A DNA stretch of 64,000 nucleotides, from NCBI GenBank assembly GCA_008477525.1, contig SPDT01000003.1, forward strand, positions 3,162,001-3,226,000, written 5' to 3'. Of this stretch, positions 36,401-48,954 are shown one piece after another. The stretch comes from Hypomyces perniciosus (taxonomy: Eukaryota; Ascomycota; Sordariomycetes; Hypocreales; Hypocreaceae). The notes below the pieces were generated by a model. It ran no database searches, was not told the DNA's origin, and saw only the letters and a program-made list of their open reading frames with translations. Positions within the stretch are counted from its first letter, which is position 1. Every line of letters begins with the position of its first letter. A program made the translations under genes and the position numbers.

Positions 36401-39400
36401 ATTAAGGGTAAAGATTAATACCTCTTTTCCCTTAAAGAGTGCTAGTTTAATATTATAAATAAGGCAGGCGAGGAGGTCTATAGCGCTCCTTTTTAGCAGA
36501 GCTTTAAAGTATTGTCTCAAGAGCACTCTATACTTAAGTGTATCTTTTGCAACCTTTTGCGCTAATAGCCTTTCTAGGCCTTTACCTATATACGATAAGA
36601 GTGAGATCGGCTGTTAAGCTTTATACTTAAAGTAGTCTAACTTATTTGGCTTAAGTATAAAGGTTACTTTAGCGTTTTAGAAAAGGGCTAGGTAATATTC
36701 GATTTTTAGGTATTTTTTAAAGAGCTTATATATGAAATCGCAGACTGCCAGTTAAGCTATTTTAAGAAGTTTTACTGAGATCCCGTCTGCCTTGGGGGCA
36801 GTATTCCCTGCTTTAGTAGTAGCTTTTATCACTTTTTCCTTGCTTAATTCCTTATTTTAAAGGATATTTTTAAAGGGGCGGACCAAGTAATCCCAAAGGG
36901 TATTAATATCCTTGGACACTTCCTTGCGTTTGAGGACTATCCTCTGCAGGAGGGTGGCTCTATTTATCGGGTCTATAACCTAATAGTCTTTATCTATTAA
37001 AGGTAGTAGTTAGAACTGGTTAATAGCCTTCCTTTATTTAATTACCTGGAATATACTTTTGCCTAGTCCTGCCGCGGCTATAATTAAGTTTTAGTAGGCT
37101 GCTTTCTTTTATAAAATAATTGTGCGCAGGGTCTTCTTAGTGGCTTTTCTTTCCTTGGATATATTAGCAGTCGCTATTACAGCCTTTTATGCCTTTCTGC
37201 AGTTATAGTTTTACTATAGTGCGTTATAGCTATTTTAATGCCTTTTTTTCCTAGCCCCTGTTATAGCAGTAGTAAAAAGGTCTTGTAAAGCCTAGGCCAC
37301 TCTATCTAAATCCTTTTATATAATACTGTTAAAGTTTAGGTCTAATAGGTAGGATTTATGGCTGTATATTAATTGGCTAAAGTTTAAAAGGGATTTAAAT
37401 AGAATATAGAGTTTGCCTTTAATAGTTGGCGGGGCTGTTAGGTCTAGCAGAGTAGTAATAAGTGTAAAGTAGTCTAACCCTATATCTAGTTATCTATTTA
37501 CTACTGTTTAAGTGGCTGTATTAGTAAAGACTAAGTTAATTATATTACTGTAACAGTTAGTCGGTATATCTATAAAAGAGGGAAAGAGACCTGCTTTTTC
37601 TGTTTATTCTTTTACCTGGTTTCTTGCAGTATTAGTCTTGCCGCCAAATTGCTAGGTCTAGTATATTACATTAAAGTCTCTAGCTATAATAATTCTTAAA
37701 GGGGGGCGCCCCTATCCTTTAAAGATATTTATTATAATAGTTTTAATTGCCCTGCAGTAAATATTAATAATAGTATAGTTGCAGACCTATATCCAGTATA
37801 TATTGCAGTCTTTAAATTTAACCAGCTAGAGTTAGGTCGCTAATAGGTTAAGCGAGATCCTAATATATATAAGGATTAAAGGGGGGTTTTATATCTAGTC
37901 TCCTAAAGGGTTAAAGGTCCTATAACCTGGGTGGTTTTTTATTTATCTATATAGGGAGGTGCAATCCCACTTTGCCTATAGTTCCTATATTAAGATAATA
38001 TTAAAGCCGCCCTTTTATATAAAGGAGAGTACAGTATTGTAATATTCCAGTCTTTATCTTATATTTACCTGCAGGACCTAAAGGCTGTATTTTTGGCAGT
38101 TTGATTGCTGGGGTGTATTATTTATTTAGTGTTTATATTAGTGTTTTTGTCGGCGACTTAAATAGTTGATTCTGGTGGGGATAGGGTGTTTAATAGGATA
38201 TAGATAGGGGACTTTATTAAAACTCCTGGTATTGGCTGCGATAGGGCAGGAGTTTGGCTTGGATAAGGGTTTGCGGGGCTTATAGGTCAGGGTGCCCCCT
38301 ATATATAGGTCTTATATTACTCCCGCAGCTCCTGCAAAGTAAGTATAAGTGCAGGTATCTTTACTTTAAGTTATCTTTTAGAGGATTACTTTAAGTCTGT
38401 CTATATTAGTGTTTAGGTGTATCTTAATAAACTTGGTTATTTTAAGTTTCTGGATAGCCTGGAGTTAGTCTTTTATAGGCTGTTTAATCCTGTTATCTTT
38501 GCGTTTTGGATATACTGTACAGTTTAGTGCTGTGGATGAATGAGGCCTGTTGCAGTTGGTATATTGCTTAGGGTTTGTGCATTCTCTATGCGATAGCTTA
38601 CTGCACCTCTTGTAGCGTTCTGTGCGGTTGTAAGCCCTAGGATTGTAAAAGCCTAGGCAGCGGTTGCATTAAGTGATTTATGCTTTTGATGTCAGTTGTT
38701 TCGCGGGACTGGAATATCTGAACAGTTTAAAGCTAGGTTTAACTTTTCCCTGGAAAGAGATAACCCAGTTCCGGGAGTTGATTGTCTCGCTATATTAGAA
38801 TGGTTTATATATAGTAGGGGGGTTGGCAGATTTGGCCCAGAGTTAAGCCTTAGTGGCGACCATAAAGTCCGTGGGGTGGGTCCCTTTAGTGTCAGTATAG
38901 TAGCAGGGGACTCCTTGCACTATAAAAGTTTACCAACTTTCTGCTTCCTTTAATTTCATTCCTTTTTTAGTGAATGCCGACTTGAAGAAGAGTAGCTTTA
39001 TTTATGTGTTCTAGTTTTTGGTTTGCAATGCGAAGCCGGAATGTACCTTTTATGTATAAATAATGTCTGTGTAGTTTATGTTATATATTTGAATGACTTT
39101 GTTTTTGGCACTGATGGCTGAGATCTTCCTCTAGCTGTAGTCTGGGGGGACCTGGAGGAAGACTCTGTTATTGGTGTTAGTTGTATTGTCTCTTTTCTTG
39201 TTGTTCTTTTTAGTGTTTGTTGGCTTGTTGGTGGGTTTGTTTTTTGTTTTGTTTTGCGCTGTTGGGTTTGGAGGTAGGAGGGGGTTTTGTAGGATAGGTC
39301 CCTCGCTTAACCGCCTCGGCGTAGGACGCTATAAGGCCCCTGCCCGACTTACTGACAGGTAGGTGCGGGCCGTCTTTGTCTGATGGGGTGGGGCTTGTGG

Positions 39401-40750
39401 GGTTGGGTGGGCTAGTGGGAGTATGTTTCTTCGTGGCCCTGGGATGTTGGGCATTGTTATTGTCGGTGCCTGATTCCTCGGGGGTTAGGATGCCCTTTAG
39501 CTTATAGTGCTGGGTAGCAGTAAAGTTAATAAGAGATTTCTAGAGGGCTTTTGCGATCTATAGAGCGGCGGCTTTATAATGTTTCCTTTTAAGTGTAGCG
39601 AAGTAGATGTTAATAGCTTTAGAGGTGCCTAATAGTATTTCCTTACAGGCGTTTTTGATTTCCTCTTCTTTTGCGCACTGCTCTGCTAGGCGGCTATAGA
39701 GAGATATATTAAGGGGTTTGTGTAGACTGGCTATTCCTTTAGGGCTAGGTTTAGGGGTTTTGTTGCTGAAGTTGATTTTTAGGGCTTTGGCGTTTCTGAA
39801 GCGGACTTCCTTAATCGAGCGCTTTTTGGGTGTGATGGGCAGTGTGAACAGGTTTATGGTGCCTAGGAGAGCTGGGGTGGCCTCTCTTTAGTCTTGGGGG
39901 TTTATTGCCAGCCCGGCGGCAGTGGTAATTTAGGTAGGTTAGGCGTCTGAGAGGATAGAGGCGGCTACCATCTTGCTTAAAGGGCCCAAAAAGGGCAAGG
40001 GGGGGATTCGAGGGTGTTTTCTTGGTAGCTAGTTAAGAGGTGGTGATTTTTACTGTAAATAGGCACCTAAAGGTAGGGGTACCTGTAGATGTAGGAGGGA
40101 AGCTGTCACTTGTATTGATGCTTTGTTGAAGCTTGTACTGTTCTACAAGGACCCGAGTGCCAAGGAGAATATTGGCATGCTCAAACCATCCAATAAAGCA
40201 TATTGATTGTTCGAAGATAGACGATTGTGCAAGTTTAAGCCAATTTTCCTGTCTGGTTGCTAATATATAATTTGCTGGTCTCAATCTATCTCCTGTGTCG
40301 TCTGCATCCTAATCGACGTATTCGATGTGCCATTGAGTTTTGTTATCTTCCGGGTTAATTTCCATTGGAACAAGAGCAGCATAGTTTCCAAGCAAAATTG
40401 TACCTTCATTGATGCTGTAATAGTCCTCTACGGCAGCAAGGTGGGTTATTATACTAAAAGACACGTCTAGACCCTTGCCCCATTCCCGCTGAAGGTCGTG
40501 TTGAGCAATGATACCTGACTGAAAGAGATGTGTCCAACATGCGGAAACGGACGATGTATCAGGGTCTGGAAGATGTGTCAAATGCGCAAGGTCGAATACG
40601 TTAATGTCAGGCAAGTAGAGTCCATTTTGAATAGACAGCCTCGGCACCCAATTTGATATCTGTGACTGTTTGAATGAGCCTGTGAATTTGATAGAACATT
40701 CACAGGTTGTGTGGCAATCTGAAGTACAGAGTCCGCAACAAAAGGCCACT
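33472..40750 (-). pseudogene. Conserved fungal gene of unknown function, split by LINE C
   Basis: The coding frame runs on the minus strand from about 40,750 to 40,108, is cut by LINE C, and resumes in the same frame at 34,284, reading SINTS before and INTSNQEKK after the insertion. Segments such as NWVPRLSIQNGLYLPDI, FEQSICFIGWFEHANIL, RVGLTGGPINCASSYRW and RAWLVPYLSLILHL have the look of a conserved cytoplasmic fungal protein; I do not know its function. Further breaks are an in-frame TAG at about 40,310 (after WHIEYVD), a frameshift near 34,020 (reading continues as TDEVDPIPSAEPMPDGS), and another between about 33,600 and 33,700 before DCSTIGPAIEPVKHPVADCD. The true start is not visible: the first frame has a stop upstream and no ATG, so a 5' exon is missing or lost. 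Confidence 0.65.
34285..40107 (-). mobile_element. LINE C: Tad1-like LINE inserted in a gene
   Basis: A 5,823 bp LINE on the minus strand with a 3' A-rich tail (plus-strand T run from 34,285) and the conserved 5' block near 40,104. The target duplication is ACTCGTATTGAT (34,273-34,284) and ACTTGTATTGAT (40,108-40,119), one C/T difference. The 5' third is less mutated than the rest: at about 39,430-39,960 an ORF1-like minus-strand reading is still legible (EVRFRNAKALKINFSNK, NISLYSRLAEQC, ATQHYKLKGILTPEESG). Further left come the endonuclease, reverse transcriptase and RNase H regions, collinear with LINE D, but AT-shifted and full of stops. Confidence 0.88.
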
Positions 40751-41038
40751 TTTTTCGAGGTATAGTTTTATTAACGGAAAAGGCAACTGCTTTAAAATAT
40801 ATGTTTAAATGGGCCAGTATCTCAAATTTTCGAATAGTAATTTAAGGTAACTGTAGGACCTAGATATAGATAAAGAATGTATATAATGAGGACTACATAT
40901 AGGCCTCATATGTAGTAACGAAATAAATAAACCCTTATAATAATCCATCAGCCATAGTGCTATACCCTAGGCTATGGCGCTGAGACCAGTATAAAAATAA
41001 ACCTATACTGAACCATTACAAGCCATACAATCAACGGC

Positions 41039-42046
41039 TTACCGGGTATGCTCATGCCAGAACTTACGCACCACACCGTAAAATTCTGCCTTCTTCTCAT
41101 ACCAGGGCAAATGTCCAGCGTCGGTAAAAACATGAAATGTGCTCTGTGGGATACCCTTATGCATAATTTTGGCGACTTTTAAAGAGCATACAATATCCTT
41201 ATCCCCGACGGTTATCAAGGTTGGTGCCCTTACCTTTGATAGCTTTGCCTTGTTCGGTGCCAAAACGCCACTCCAGAGAGACTTCGTGTTGGCAATATTG
41301 GCCCATAGATCAAGAATTGGCTCGTGTCTTGTTTCCGCCATGAAGAGGGGCGCAAGCTTTGGGTTTGCAAAGTAGACCGGCATTATTTTGAGCCATACAG
41401 CATCAAATTCAGCGTCGGTTCGCGGATATTCCGGGAGGGAAATATTCGTAAACATAGGCAGGGCAGCAATAGCGTCCTTGTAGCCCGGGTCATTCGCCGA
41501 CGCCTGTACAAAGGCTTCGACTGTAGCTGAGTCGTCATAGTCCTCAAGGCACCCTGAGTTGATGTAAAGGGATGATACCCTCGTCGGGTATTCCTCCGCA
41601 TATAGCAGGGCTGCACTGGCACCTGTGCAGTGAGCCTGTACATTGATTTTCTCCAAGCCAAGGAATTTTCGTAGACGCTCAAGATCGGACGCAGCCTGGA
41701 TGGAAGAAACATCCAACGGGTTCGCAGGTCGCTGCGAGGGAGCATTGCCAGCCGGGGTAAGAAATATAAAAGTATACTCGTTTTCAAGCGGTGCCATAGA
41801 TGCCAGGCTATACGCTGCACCAACACCCCAAGGCGGGGCTATGCCGAATATTTTTTTATTTTTTTTGATATTAGAGCCGCGCACGGAAACCAGCTGTGAA
41901 AGGGGGCCTAACTGCACCATGCAGTCACCCACTTCGTATCTAAACGGCGTTGGACAAGGTTTCACAGCTATACCGGTCGAGGTTGGTTTAGGAGGGACAG
42001 CGGATGAGAAAGCAATGACAGAGGTGATAAAGAGTTTAGGCGACAC
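41039..42046 (-). CDS. Secreted alpha/beta-hydrolase with Cys nucleophile position
   Basis: An intact single-exon frame of 335 residues. Residues 1-19 (MSPKLFITSVIAFSSAVPP) look like a short signal peptide or N-terminal anchor. The fold is alpha/beta-hydrolase of the proline-iminopeptidase/epoxide-hydrolase type: an oxyanion-region segment APPWGVG, the nucleophile elbow VQAHCTGASAALLYAEEYP, the acid in TLITVGDKDIV (near residue 280) and the catalytic His in FTDAGHLPWYE (near residue 315). The elbow has Cys where Ser is normal, and the flanking small residue is Ala rather than Gly. Cys nucleophiles occur in dienelactone hydrolases, so it may be active with altered chemistry, or a dead relative. 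The substrate is unknown. It stands alone between LINE C and LINE D. A TATATATA stretch lies about 165 bp upstream of the start. Confidence 0.8.
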   Translation of the reverse strand: MSPKLFITSVIAFSSAVPPKPTSTGIAVKPCPTPFRYEVGDCMVQLGPLSQLVSVRGSNIKKNKKIFGIAPPWGVGAAYSLASMAPLENEYTFIFLTPAGNAPSQRPANPLDVSSIQAASDLERLRKFLGLEKINVQAHCTGASAALLYAEEYPTRVSSLYINSGCLEDYDDSATVEAFVQASANDPGYKDAIAALPMFTNISLPEYPRTDAEFDAVWLKIMPVYFANPKLAPLFMAETRHEPILDLWANIANTKSLWSGVLAPNKAKLSKVRAPTLITVGDKDIVCSLKVAKIMHKGIPQSTFHVFTDAGHLPWYEKKAEFYGVVRKFWHEHTR

Positions 42047-43032
42047 CTATAATGATTCGTTAGCCGGGACCCCTGCGTGGTTCAATGCCCTGAATGTAAC
42101 TTGGGGAGTTTCTTACCATTGTAAAGAAGGAGAAGTTTGAAGACAAAGGACGATGTAGAAAAGTGAGTGTACAGAAAGAAGACACTGGCATGATGGGAGT
42201 GAGGTCACATATATATAAGGTAGTCAATACTCTTTAATGCTGGCAGGTTATGAAGTTACTGAGGTGCTTCGTAACTCGGTAAACTACTAATAAGGTAATG
42301 TCGCTCGTATTACCGGCTGATACACTATGACCAAACCCGGCAAGGGTCTTCCAGTCGTATTGATGAGTTCGTTCCCGGATAAAAATAATACTCCTGACCT
42401 ATACCCCACTCGCTTCACGGTTCGCCGAATAACTGTCTCAAAAATGTCCGCCTCGTATTCAAGGTCTGAGCACTCTGTGCAGAGTACGGAGTACCGGAAA
42501 GAAATATGCTGGCCGCGATCGCCCTTGCCTCTCTTCAAGAAGAAACTGGTACCAAGAGGCTGATCAGAGTCAAAGCTTGAGCTACTGTACGAGCAATCGT
42601 GGATCTATCAATCGCAGATCAGCAGTATGAGGGCTCATAGGTGGATTATAAATGATTGAATTCGGCACCCTTACTGATCCCAAGTTAGGTAGGAAAAGGT
42701 GCTGCTTAAATTCATGAAAGCTAGCTAACAAATTGATCTAGATTTTCCGGCTTCGTCACTATCTTACGGATCCGGTTATTGTTGCTAGCTGTTTGGGAAT
42801 AAAGGAGTGTTCTGTTTGAATGCGTTGTGATATGAATCTAATACTGAGTTTGACAAATTGGAACCTAATCACACGCCGGCTTCTCCAAGTTCGAAAGCGT
42901 CAATATTGATCCGAACAGCCCGTGAAGCCTCTAAGTGTACAGAGTACAGTTTAGTATCTCTAGAAACTAGTTTGTCGGGGCTAACTTACATTTTCTACTT
43001 TTATAAAACGCTTAAAAGAATCGTTTACTATT
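42047..43032. other. Intergenic: promoter side of the hydrolase, then LINE D target
   Basis: Contains the TATA-like stretch at 42,209-42,220 on the hydrolase strand and a GTACGGAGTAC palindromic motif near 42,484. Several small open frames on both strands (42,287-42,563, 42,858-43,130) have no recognisable product, and the last runs into LINE D. No gene is called. Confidence 0.4.
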
Positions 43033-43046
43033 ATAAGGCTGGTGAT

Positions 43047-46000
43047 CAGCTTCCCTCCTATATCTACAGGTACCCCTACCTTTGGGTGCCTATTTACAGT
43101 AAAAACCACCACCTTTTAACTAGCTATTAAAAAAATACCTTTAAATTCCCCCTCGCCCTTTTTAGGCCCTTTAAGTAAGATAGCAACCGCCTCTATCCTT
43201 TTAGACGCCTAACCCACCTAAATTACTACTGCTGCCGGGCTGGCAATAAACCCTTAAGACTAGAGAGAGGCCACTTTAGCTTTTTTAGGCATCGCGAACC
43301 CTTTTACACTGCCTATTATACTTAAAAAGCGCCCGATTAAAGAAATCCGCTTCAGAAACGCTAAAGCTTTAAGAATTGACTTTAGCAATAAAACCCTTAA
43401 ACCCGGCCTTAAAGGAACAGCTAGCCTATATAAACCCCTTAATATATCTCTCTATAGCCGCCTAGCAGAGCAGTATATAAAAAAAGAAGTAATTAAGAAT
43501 GCCTGCAGGGAAATACTGCTAGGCACCTTTAAAGCCGTTAATGCCTATTTCGCTATACTTAAAGGGAAACATTATAGAGCTACTGCTTTATAGATTGCAA
43601 AAGCCCTTTAGAAATCTTTTATTAACCTTACTGCTACCCAGCACTATAAACTAAAAGGCATCTTAACCTTTAAGGAATCAGGCACTAATAATAATAATAC
43701 CTAATATCCTAAGACTATAAAGAAATAAATCCCTACTAGCCCACTTAACCCTACAAGCCCTACCCCGCTAGGCAAAGACAGCCTGCCCTTACCCGCTAAA
43801 CTAGGCAAAGGCTTTACAGTATTTTACACTAAAGCAGTTAAGTGTACTGTATAACTAGCCACAACCCCCCCTCTCTATAATAAAAACACTAATAGAAAAT
43901 AAAATAAAATTATACCTAGAAACAATAACAATAATTACTTAAAGGCCATTAATAACAGGATTTTTCTCTAGGTCCCCCTAGACTATATTTAAAGAAAGAA
44001 TACTGCTATCGGTACTAAAAGCAGCATTATCAAATTCTGTAAACTTAAATATATAAATATAATATATATATAAAAAGTGTATATTGGCTTCGCTATTTAA
44101 ATTAAAGACCTTAACTCTAGGATTAAATTTCTTTTCTTTAAAATAAAATTCGCTAAAAAAAGGATAAAACTAGAAAAAGCAGAAAGCTGGTAAACTTTTA
44201 TAGTATAAAAAGTCCCCCGCTATTATACCGATATAGAAGGGACCCACCCTATAGACTTTATAATTGCCACTAAGGCTTAACTTTAAGCCAAGTCAGCTAA
44301 CCCCTTTACTATATATAAACTATCTTAATATAGCGAGATAATTAACTCTTAGAATTAGATTATCTCTTTCTAGGGAAAGATTAAACCTGGCTTTAAACTA
44401 TTTAAATACTCTGCCCCTGTAAAATAGCTAACTTTAAAAGTATAAATCACTTAATATAACCACTGCTTAGGCTTCTATAATCCTAGGGCTTATAACTACA
44501 CAAAACACTACAAGAAATACAGTAAGCTATCGCATAAAAAGTGTATAAACCCTAAGTAATATACTAACTATAACAGACCTTATTTATCTATAGCATTAAA
44601 CTATACAGTATATTTAAAGTATAAAGATAATAAAATTAAATAGTTTATTAAAGATCAACTTTAAGCTATCTAGAAACTTAAAATAACTAAATTTATTAAA
44701 ATATACTTAAATATTAATATAGACAGATTTAAAGTAATCCTTTAAAGGATAATTTAAAGTAAAGATACCTGCACCTATACCTATTCTGCAAAAGCTATAA
44801 AAGTAATATAAAACCTATATATAAAAGGCACCTTTACCCTAGCCCTTTAAAGCCAGGATAAAAGGCCTATTATAAATAATAGTAAAGGCAAGTTAATCCC
44901 CTTTGCTTTAGTAAAAAGCTCCTTTATACCCTAACCTATAGGCCCCGCAAACCCTTATCTAAGCCAAACTCCTGCCCTATTGCAGCTAGTACTAAAAGTT
45001 TTAATAAAGTCCCTTATTTATATTTTATTAAATACTTTATCCCTACTAAAGTCAGCTATTTAAGTCGCTGACAATAATACTAATATAGATATTAAATACA
45101 TAGTATACCCTAGCGATTAAACTATTAAAAATATAGCCTTTAGGTCCTATAAGTAAATATAAAATAAAAACTAGAATATTATAATACTATACTCTCTTTT
45201 ATATAAAAAGGCAGCTTTAATATTATTTTAATATAAAAACTATAGGTAAAGTAAAATCACACCTCCTTGTATAAATAAATAAAGAATTACCTGGGTTATA
45301 GAACCTTTAACCCTTTAAGGGACTAGATATAAAACCCCCCTTTAGTTTTTATATATATTAAGATCTCGCTTAACCTACCAGTAACCTAATTTTAGCCAGC
45401 TAGACTTAAAGACTGCAATATATATTAAATATAAGTCTATAACTATACTATTATTAATATTTACTGTAAGGCAATTAAAACTATTATAATAAATATCTTT
45501 AAAGGATAAAGGCGCCCCCTTTTAAAAACTATTATAGCTAGAGACTTTAATGCAATATACTAGACCTAGTAACCTAATAGCAGGACTAATACTGCGGGAA
45601 ACTAGGTAAAAGAATAAGTAAAAGGAGTAAATCTCTTTCCCTCTTTTATTAATATATTAACTAACTATTACAGTAATATAATCGACTTAATCTTTACTAA
45701 TATAGCCGCTTAAACAGTAGTAAATAAATAATTAAATATAGGGTTAGACTACTTTATACTTATTACTACTCTACTAAACCTAATAGCCTTATTAACTATT
45801 AAAGGTAAGCTTTATATCCTATTTGAATCCTTTTTAGATTTTAATTAATTAATATATAGCTATAAATCCTGCCTGCTGGACTTAAACTTTAATAGTATTA
45901 TATAAAAAGACTTAGATAAAGCGGCCTAGGCTTTATAAAACCTTTTTACTACTATTATAATAAGAGCCAGGAAAAGAAGGCATTAAAATAGCTATAGCGC

Positions 46001-48940
46001 ACTATAATAGGACTATAACTGCAGAGAGGCATAAAGGGCTATAGCAGCGACCGCTAATATATTTAAAGAAAGAGAAGCAGCTAAAAAGACCTTATATATA
46101 ACTATCTTATAAAAAAAGCAGCCTATTAAAATTTAATTATAACTGCAGTAAGATTAGGCAGAGGTATATTCTAAGTAGCTAAATAAAAGAAGGCCATTAA
46201 TTAATTCTAACTATTACCTTTAATAGATAGGGACTATTAGGTTATAGACTTAATAAATAAAGCCACCCTTTTATAAAAGATAGTCTTTAAGCGCAAAAAA
46301 GCGTTTAAAGATATTAATACCCTTTAAGATTACTTAGTCCACCCCTTTAAAAATATCCCCTAAAATAAAGAACTAAATAAAGAAAAAGTAATAAAAGCTA
46401 TTACTAAAGTAGGGAATACTGCCTTTAAAGTAGATAAAATCTTAGTAAAACTTTTTAAAATAACCTAGCTAGCAGTCTATAACTTTATATATAAGCTCTT
46501 TAAAGGATACCTAAAGATTAAGTATTACCTAGCCCCTTTTTAAAATATTGAAATAACCTTTATATTTAAGTTAAATAAAATAGACTATTTTAAATATAAA
46601 GCTTAGCGGCTAATCTTACTCCTATTATATATAAGTAAAGGTTTAAAGAGGCTATTAGTATAAAGGATTGCAAGAGACGCATTTAAATATAGAGTACTCT
46701 TAAGATAATACTTTAAAGCTTTACTAAAAAGGAGCGCTATAAACCTCCTCGCCTGCCTTATTTATAATATAAAACTAGTACTCTTTAAGGGAAAAAAGGC
46801 ATTAATCTTTACCTTTAATATTTTAAAAGCTTTTAATATTATAATAAAGAACTGTATAACCCTTTAACTTAGAGAATAAAGATAGCTAGATTAGTTTATT
46901 AGATAGGTAGAGTCCTTTTTAAACGACTGTATAGTCTCTATTTAGAAAAGGGATAATACTACCCTCCCCTGCAGTAAACTTAAGTATAAAACTCTCTAGG
47001 GATCCCCCTTTTCACTAATCTTATTTATACTATATATCGCCTTACTTTTAGAAATGAAATAGGCCAGCAATAAACATTTTAGCTATATAGACAATATCAC
47101 TTTCCTAGCTATAGGCCTTTATATAGGCTATACTTTAATAATACTATAGAATAAATTAAACCAGGCAGTTTAATAGAGTTAAGAAAATATAATCTCCTTT
47201 ACTTTAAATAAAGCTAAACTCCTTTACTTTTATAAAAAACATAGACTTAATTTATAATACTTAGTAATACTAAAAGGAAAATAGGTTAACCTTAAAAAAT
47301 ATATAAAATAGCTTAATATTATTTTTAACTTTAAATTATTATTTAAAAAATATATAAAGGCTTAGGCGGGTAAAGCTTTAAAGACAGCTAACTTCTTAAA
47401 AAGCCTTAATAAAACCTAAAAAGGCTCCCCCTTTAATACAGTAGCTATAGCGGCTAAGGCCTATATACTACTAGTCGCCTTATATAGTATAAAGGTATAA
47501 TAGCCTAGCTTAAAGAGAGAATTTAGGAATAACTTAAGCAGGATAGTAAATATAGGCATTAATAACCTTATAGTAAAATTAGATAAAGCCTTTAAAACTG
47601 TAGCCTGCGCCATTTTCTTAGTTTAAAAGACTACCCCTATCCCAGTACTTTACAGAGAATCTGGTATCCTGCCTGCATTTATAGTTCTTGCCTAGGCGAG
47701 ACTAAGAAACGCTGCCTAACTCGCAGGCCTAAACTATTCCTATCCGCTAACTAACAGGATTAATAAACTAAATATCCAGCTCCCTGCAATACACCTATAA
47801 AAGACAGCCAGACTTATTAGTAAATCTATCCAGCCTACTCTCTTCGCCTATAAACCCTATTTTATTAAAGTTAATTTAAGCTTTAAAATATTTAGGAAAG
47901 AAGTGGCTATATAGAGGCACCTTAAACTAATAGATTTATTGCTAGCTTTAACAATAATAGCCTATTTAAATAGCTTTTAATTTAATAAGAAGGCTAGATA
48001 AAGAGTAGTAGTATACTATAGAGTTAAAGTCTATAAAGACTATAGGCTACTTGCTAATGTAAAGGTCTATAATATAGAAGCTGTAGGAGCTGTTAAAGTA
48101 ATTAGAATAGTAGCTGGACTTATAAGGAATAACCCTAGAATTAATAAAATATATATCTTTTTTAATAATATATTAGTAGTTAAAGGCCTGCTAGGTAAAG
48201 CCTTAACTTTATTATAAAAAGAGTTTATATAGTTTTAATATACAGTAAAAGAGATATACCCCTGTAAGGTATTTATTTCTTAGGTGCCAGGCTATAAAGA
48301 TATATAAGGCAATAAAATAGCAGATAAATTAGCGAAGGAAAAGACAGCCTTTAACCTCCCTTTATAGAGTTAAAGTACTTTAGTATATATTAAGCGCTAG
48401 GTAAAAGCAGAAAAAAAAACCCTTTAAGAGAAATATTAGGAGGTAAATGCCCTGGAAAGCTATTAACTATAAGACTTAGGAGCACTATTGAATCCCTTAG
48501 AATTAAAACTCCCCTAACCTATTTTATATAGGCTGCTGGCAGAAAGGTTTAGCTATAGAGACTTTTAAAGCTATTATAACCGTTTTGGCTATAATATATA
48601 ATCCCATTATAAATATAGCTCCCTTAAAGAGCCGGGGCACTTTATTGAATACTGTATAATAAAAAGCTTCCTCCTTAAAACATTAAAAGGTAAGAGACTA
48701 GTTATATATTTACTAGGACCTAAAAGGAGTAAGGCTTTCTAGAAGCTAGTGGAGGAGGTAAACCTATATAGCCCCCCTTTATAAGATATAGATTAAGAAT
48801 ACACTAAAACTTTCCTTTATCCAGCAAAATATAGCAAACAGGGTCTAGTCCCCTAGCTCCTACCAACCTATTGCCTAAACGAGGCTATTATACCTAGATA
48901 CAGAATAGTCGTAAATAGTAATAAAAAAAATAAAAATAAA
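43047..48940 (+). mobile_element. LINE D: Tad1-like LINE with 14 bp target duplication
   Basis: A 5,894 bp LINE on the plus strand. The 5' end is at AGCTTCCCTCC (43,048). The 3' A-rich tail (AATAAAAAAAATAAAAATAA) precedes the duplication: ATAAGGCTGGTGAT at 43,033-43,046 and ATAAGGCTGGTAAT at 48,941-48,954. ORF1 remnants run to about 44,850, with a decayed Cys/His knuckle region near 44,450-44,560 (HCLGFYNPRAYNYTKHYKK). Endonuclease-like text is near 45,450-45,560. Reverse transcriptase is at about 46,800-47,120 (GSPFSLILFILYIALLLEMK then YIDNITFLA). RNase H and a C-terminal knuckle-like region occupy about 47,960-48,700 (PGYKDI then GNKIADKLAKEKTA). Presence of RNase H fits the Tad1 clade. 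Stops throughout make it inactive. Confidence 0.9.
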
Positions 48941-48954
48941 ATAAGGCTGGTAAT

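Noticed and set aside
39171..39362. Leu/Phe/Val-rich 63-codon plus frame resembling a membrane peptide
   Set aside because: It is antisense to the LINE C ORF1 region, and the hydrophobic look comes from the complement of Lys/Asn codons.
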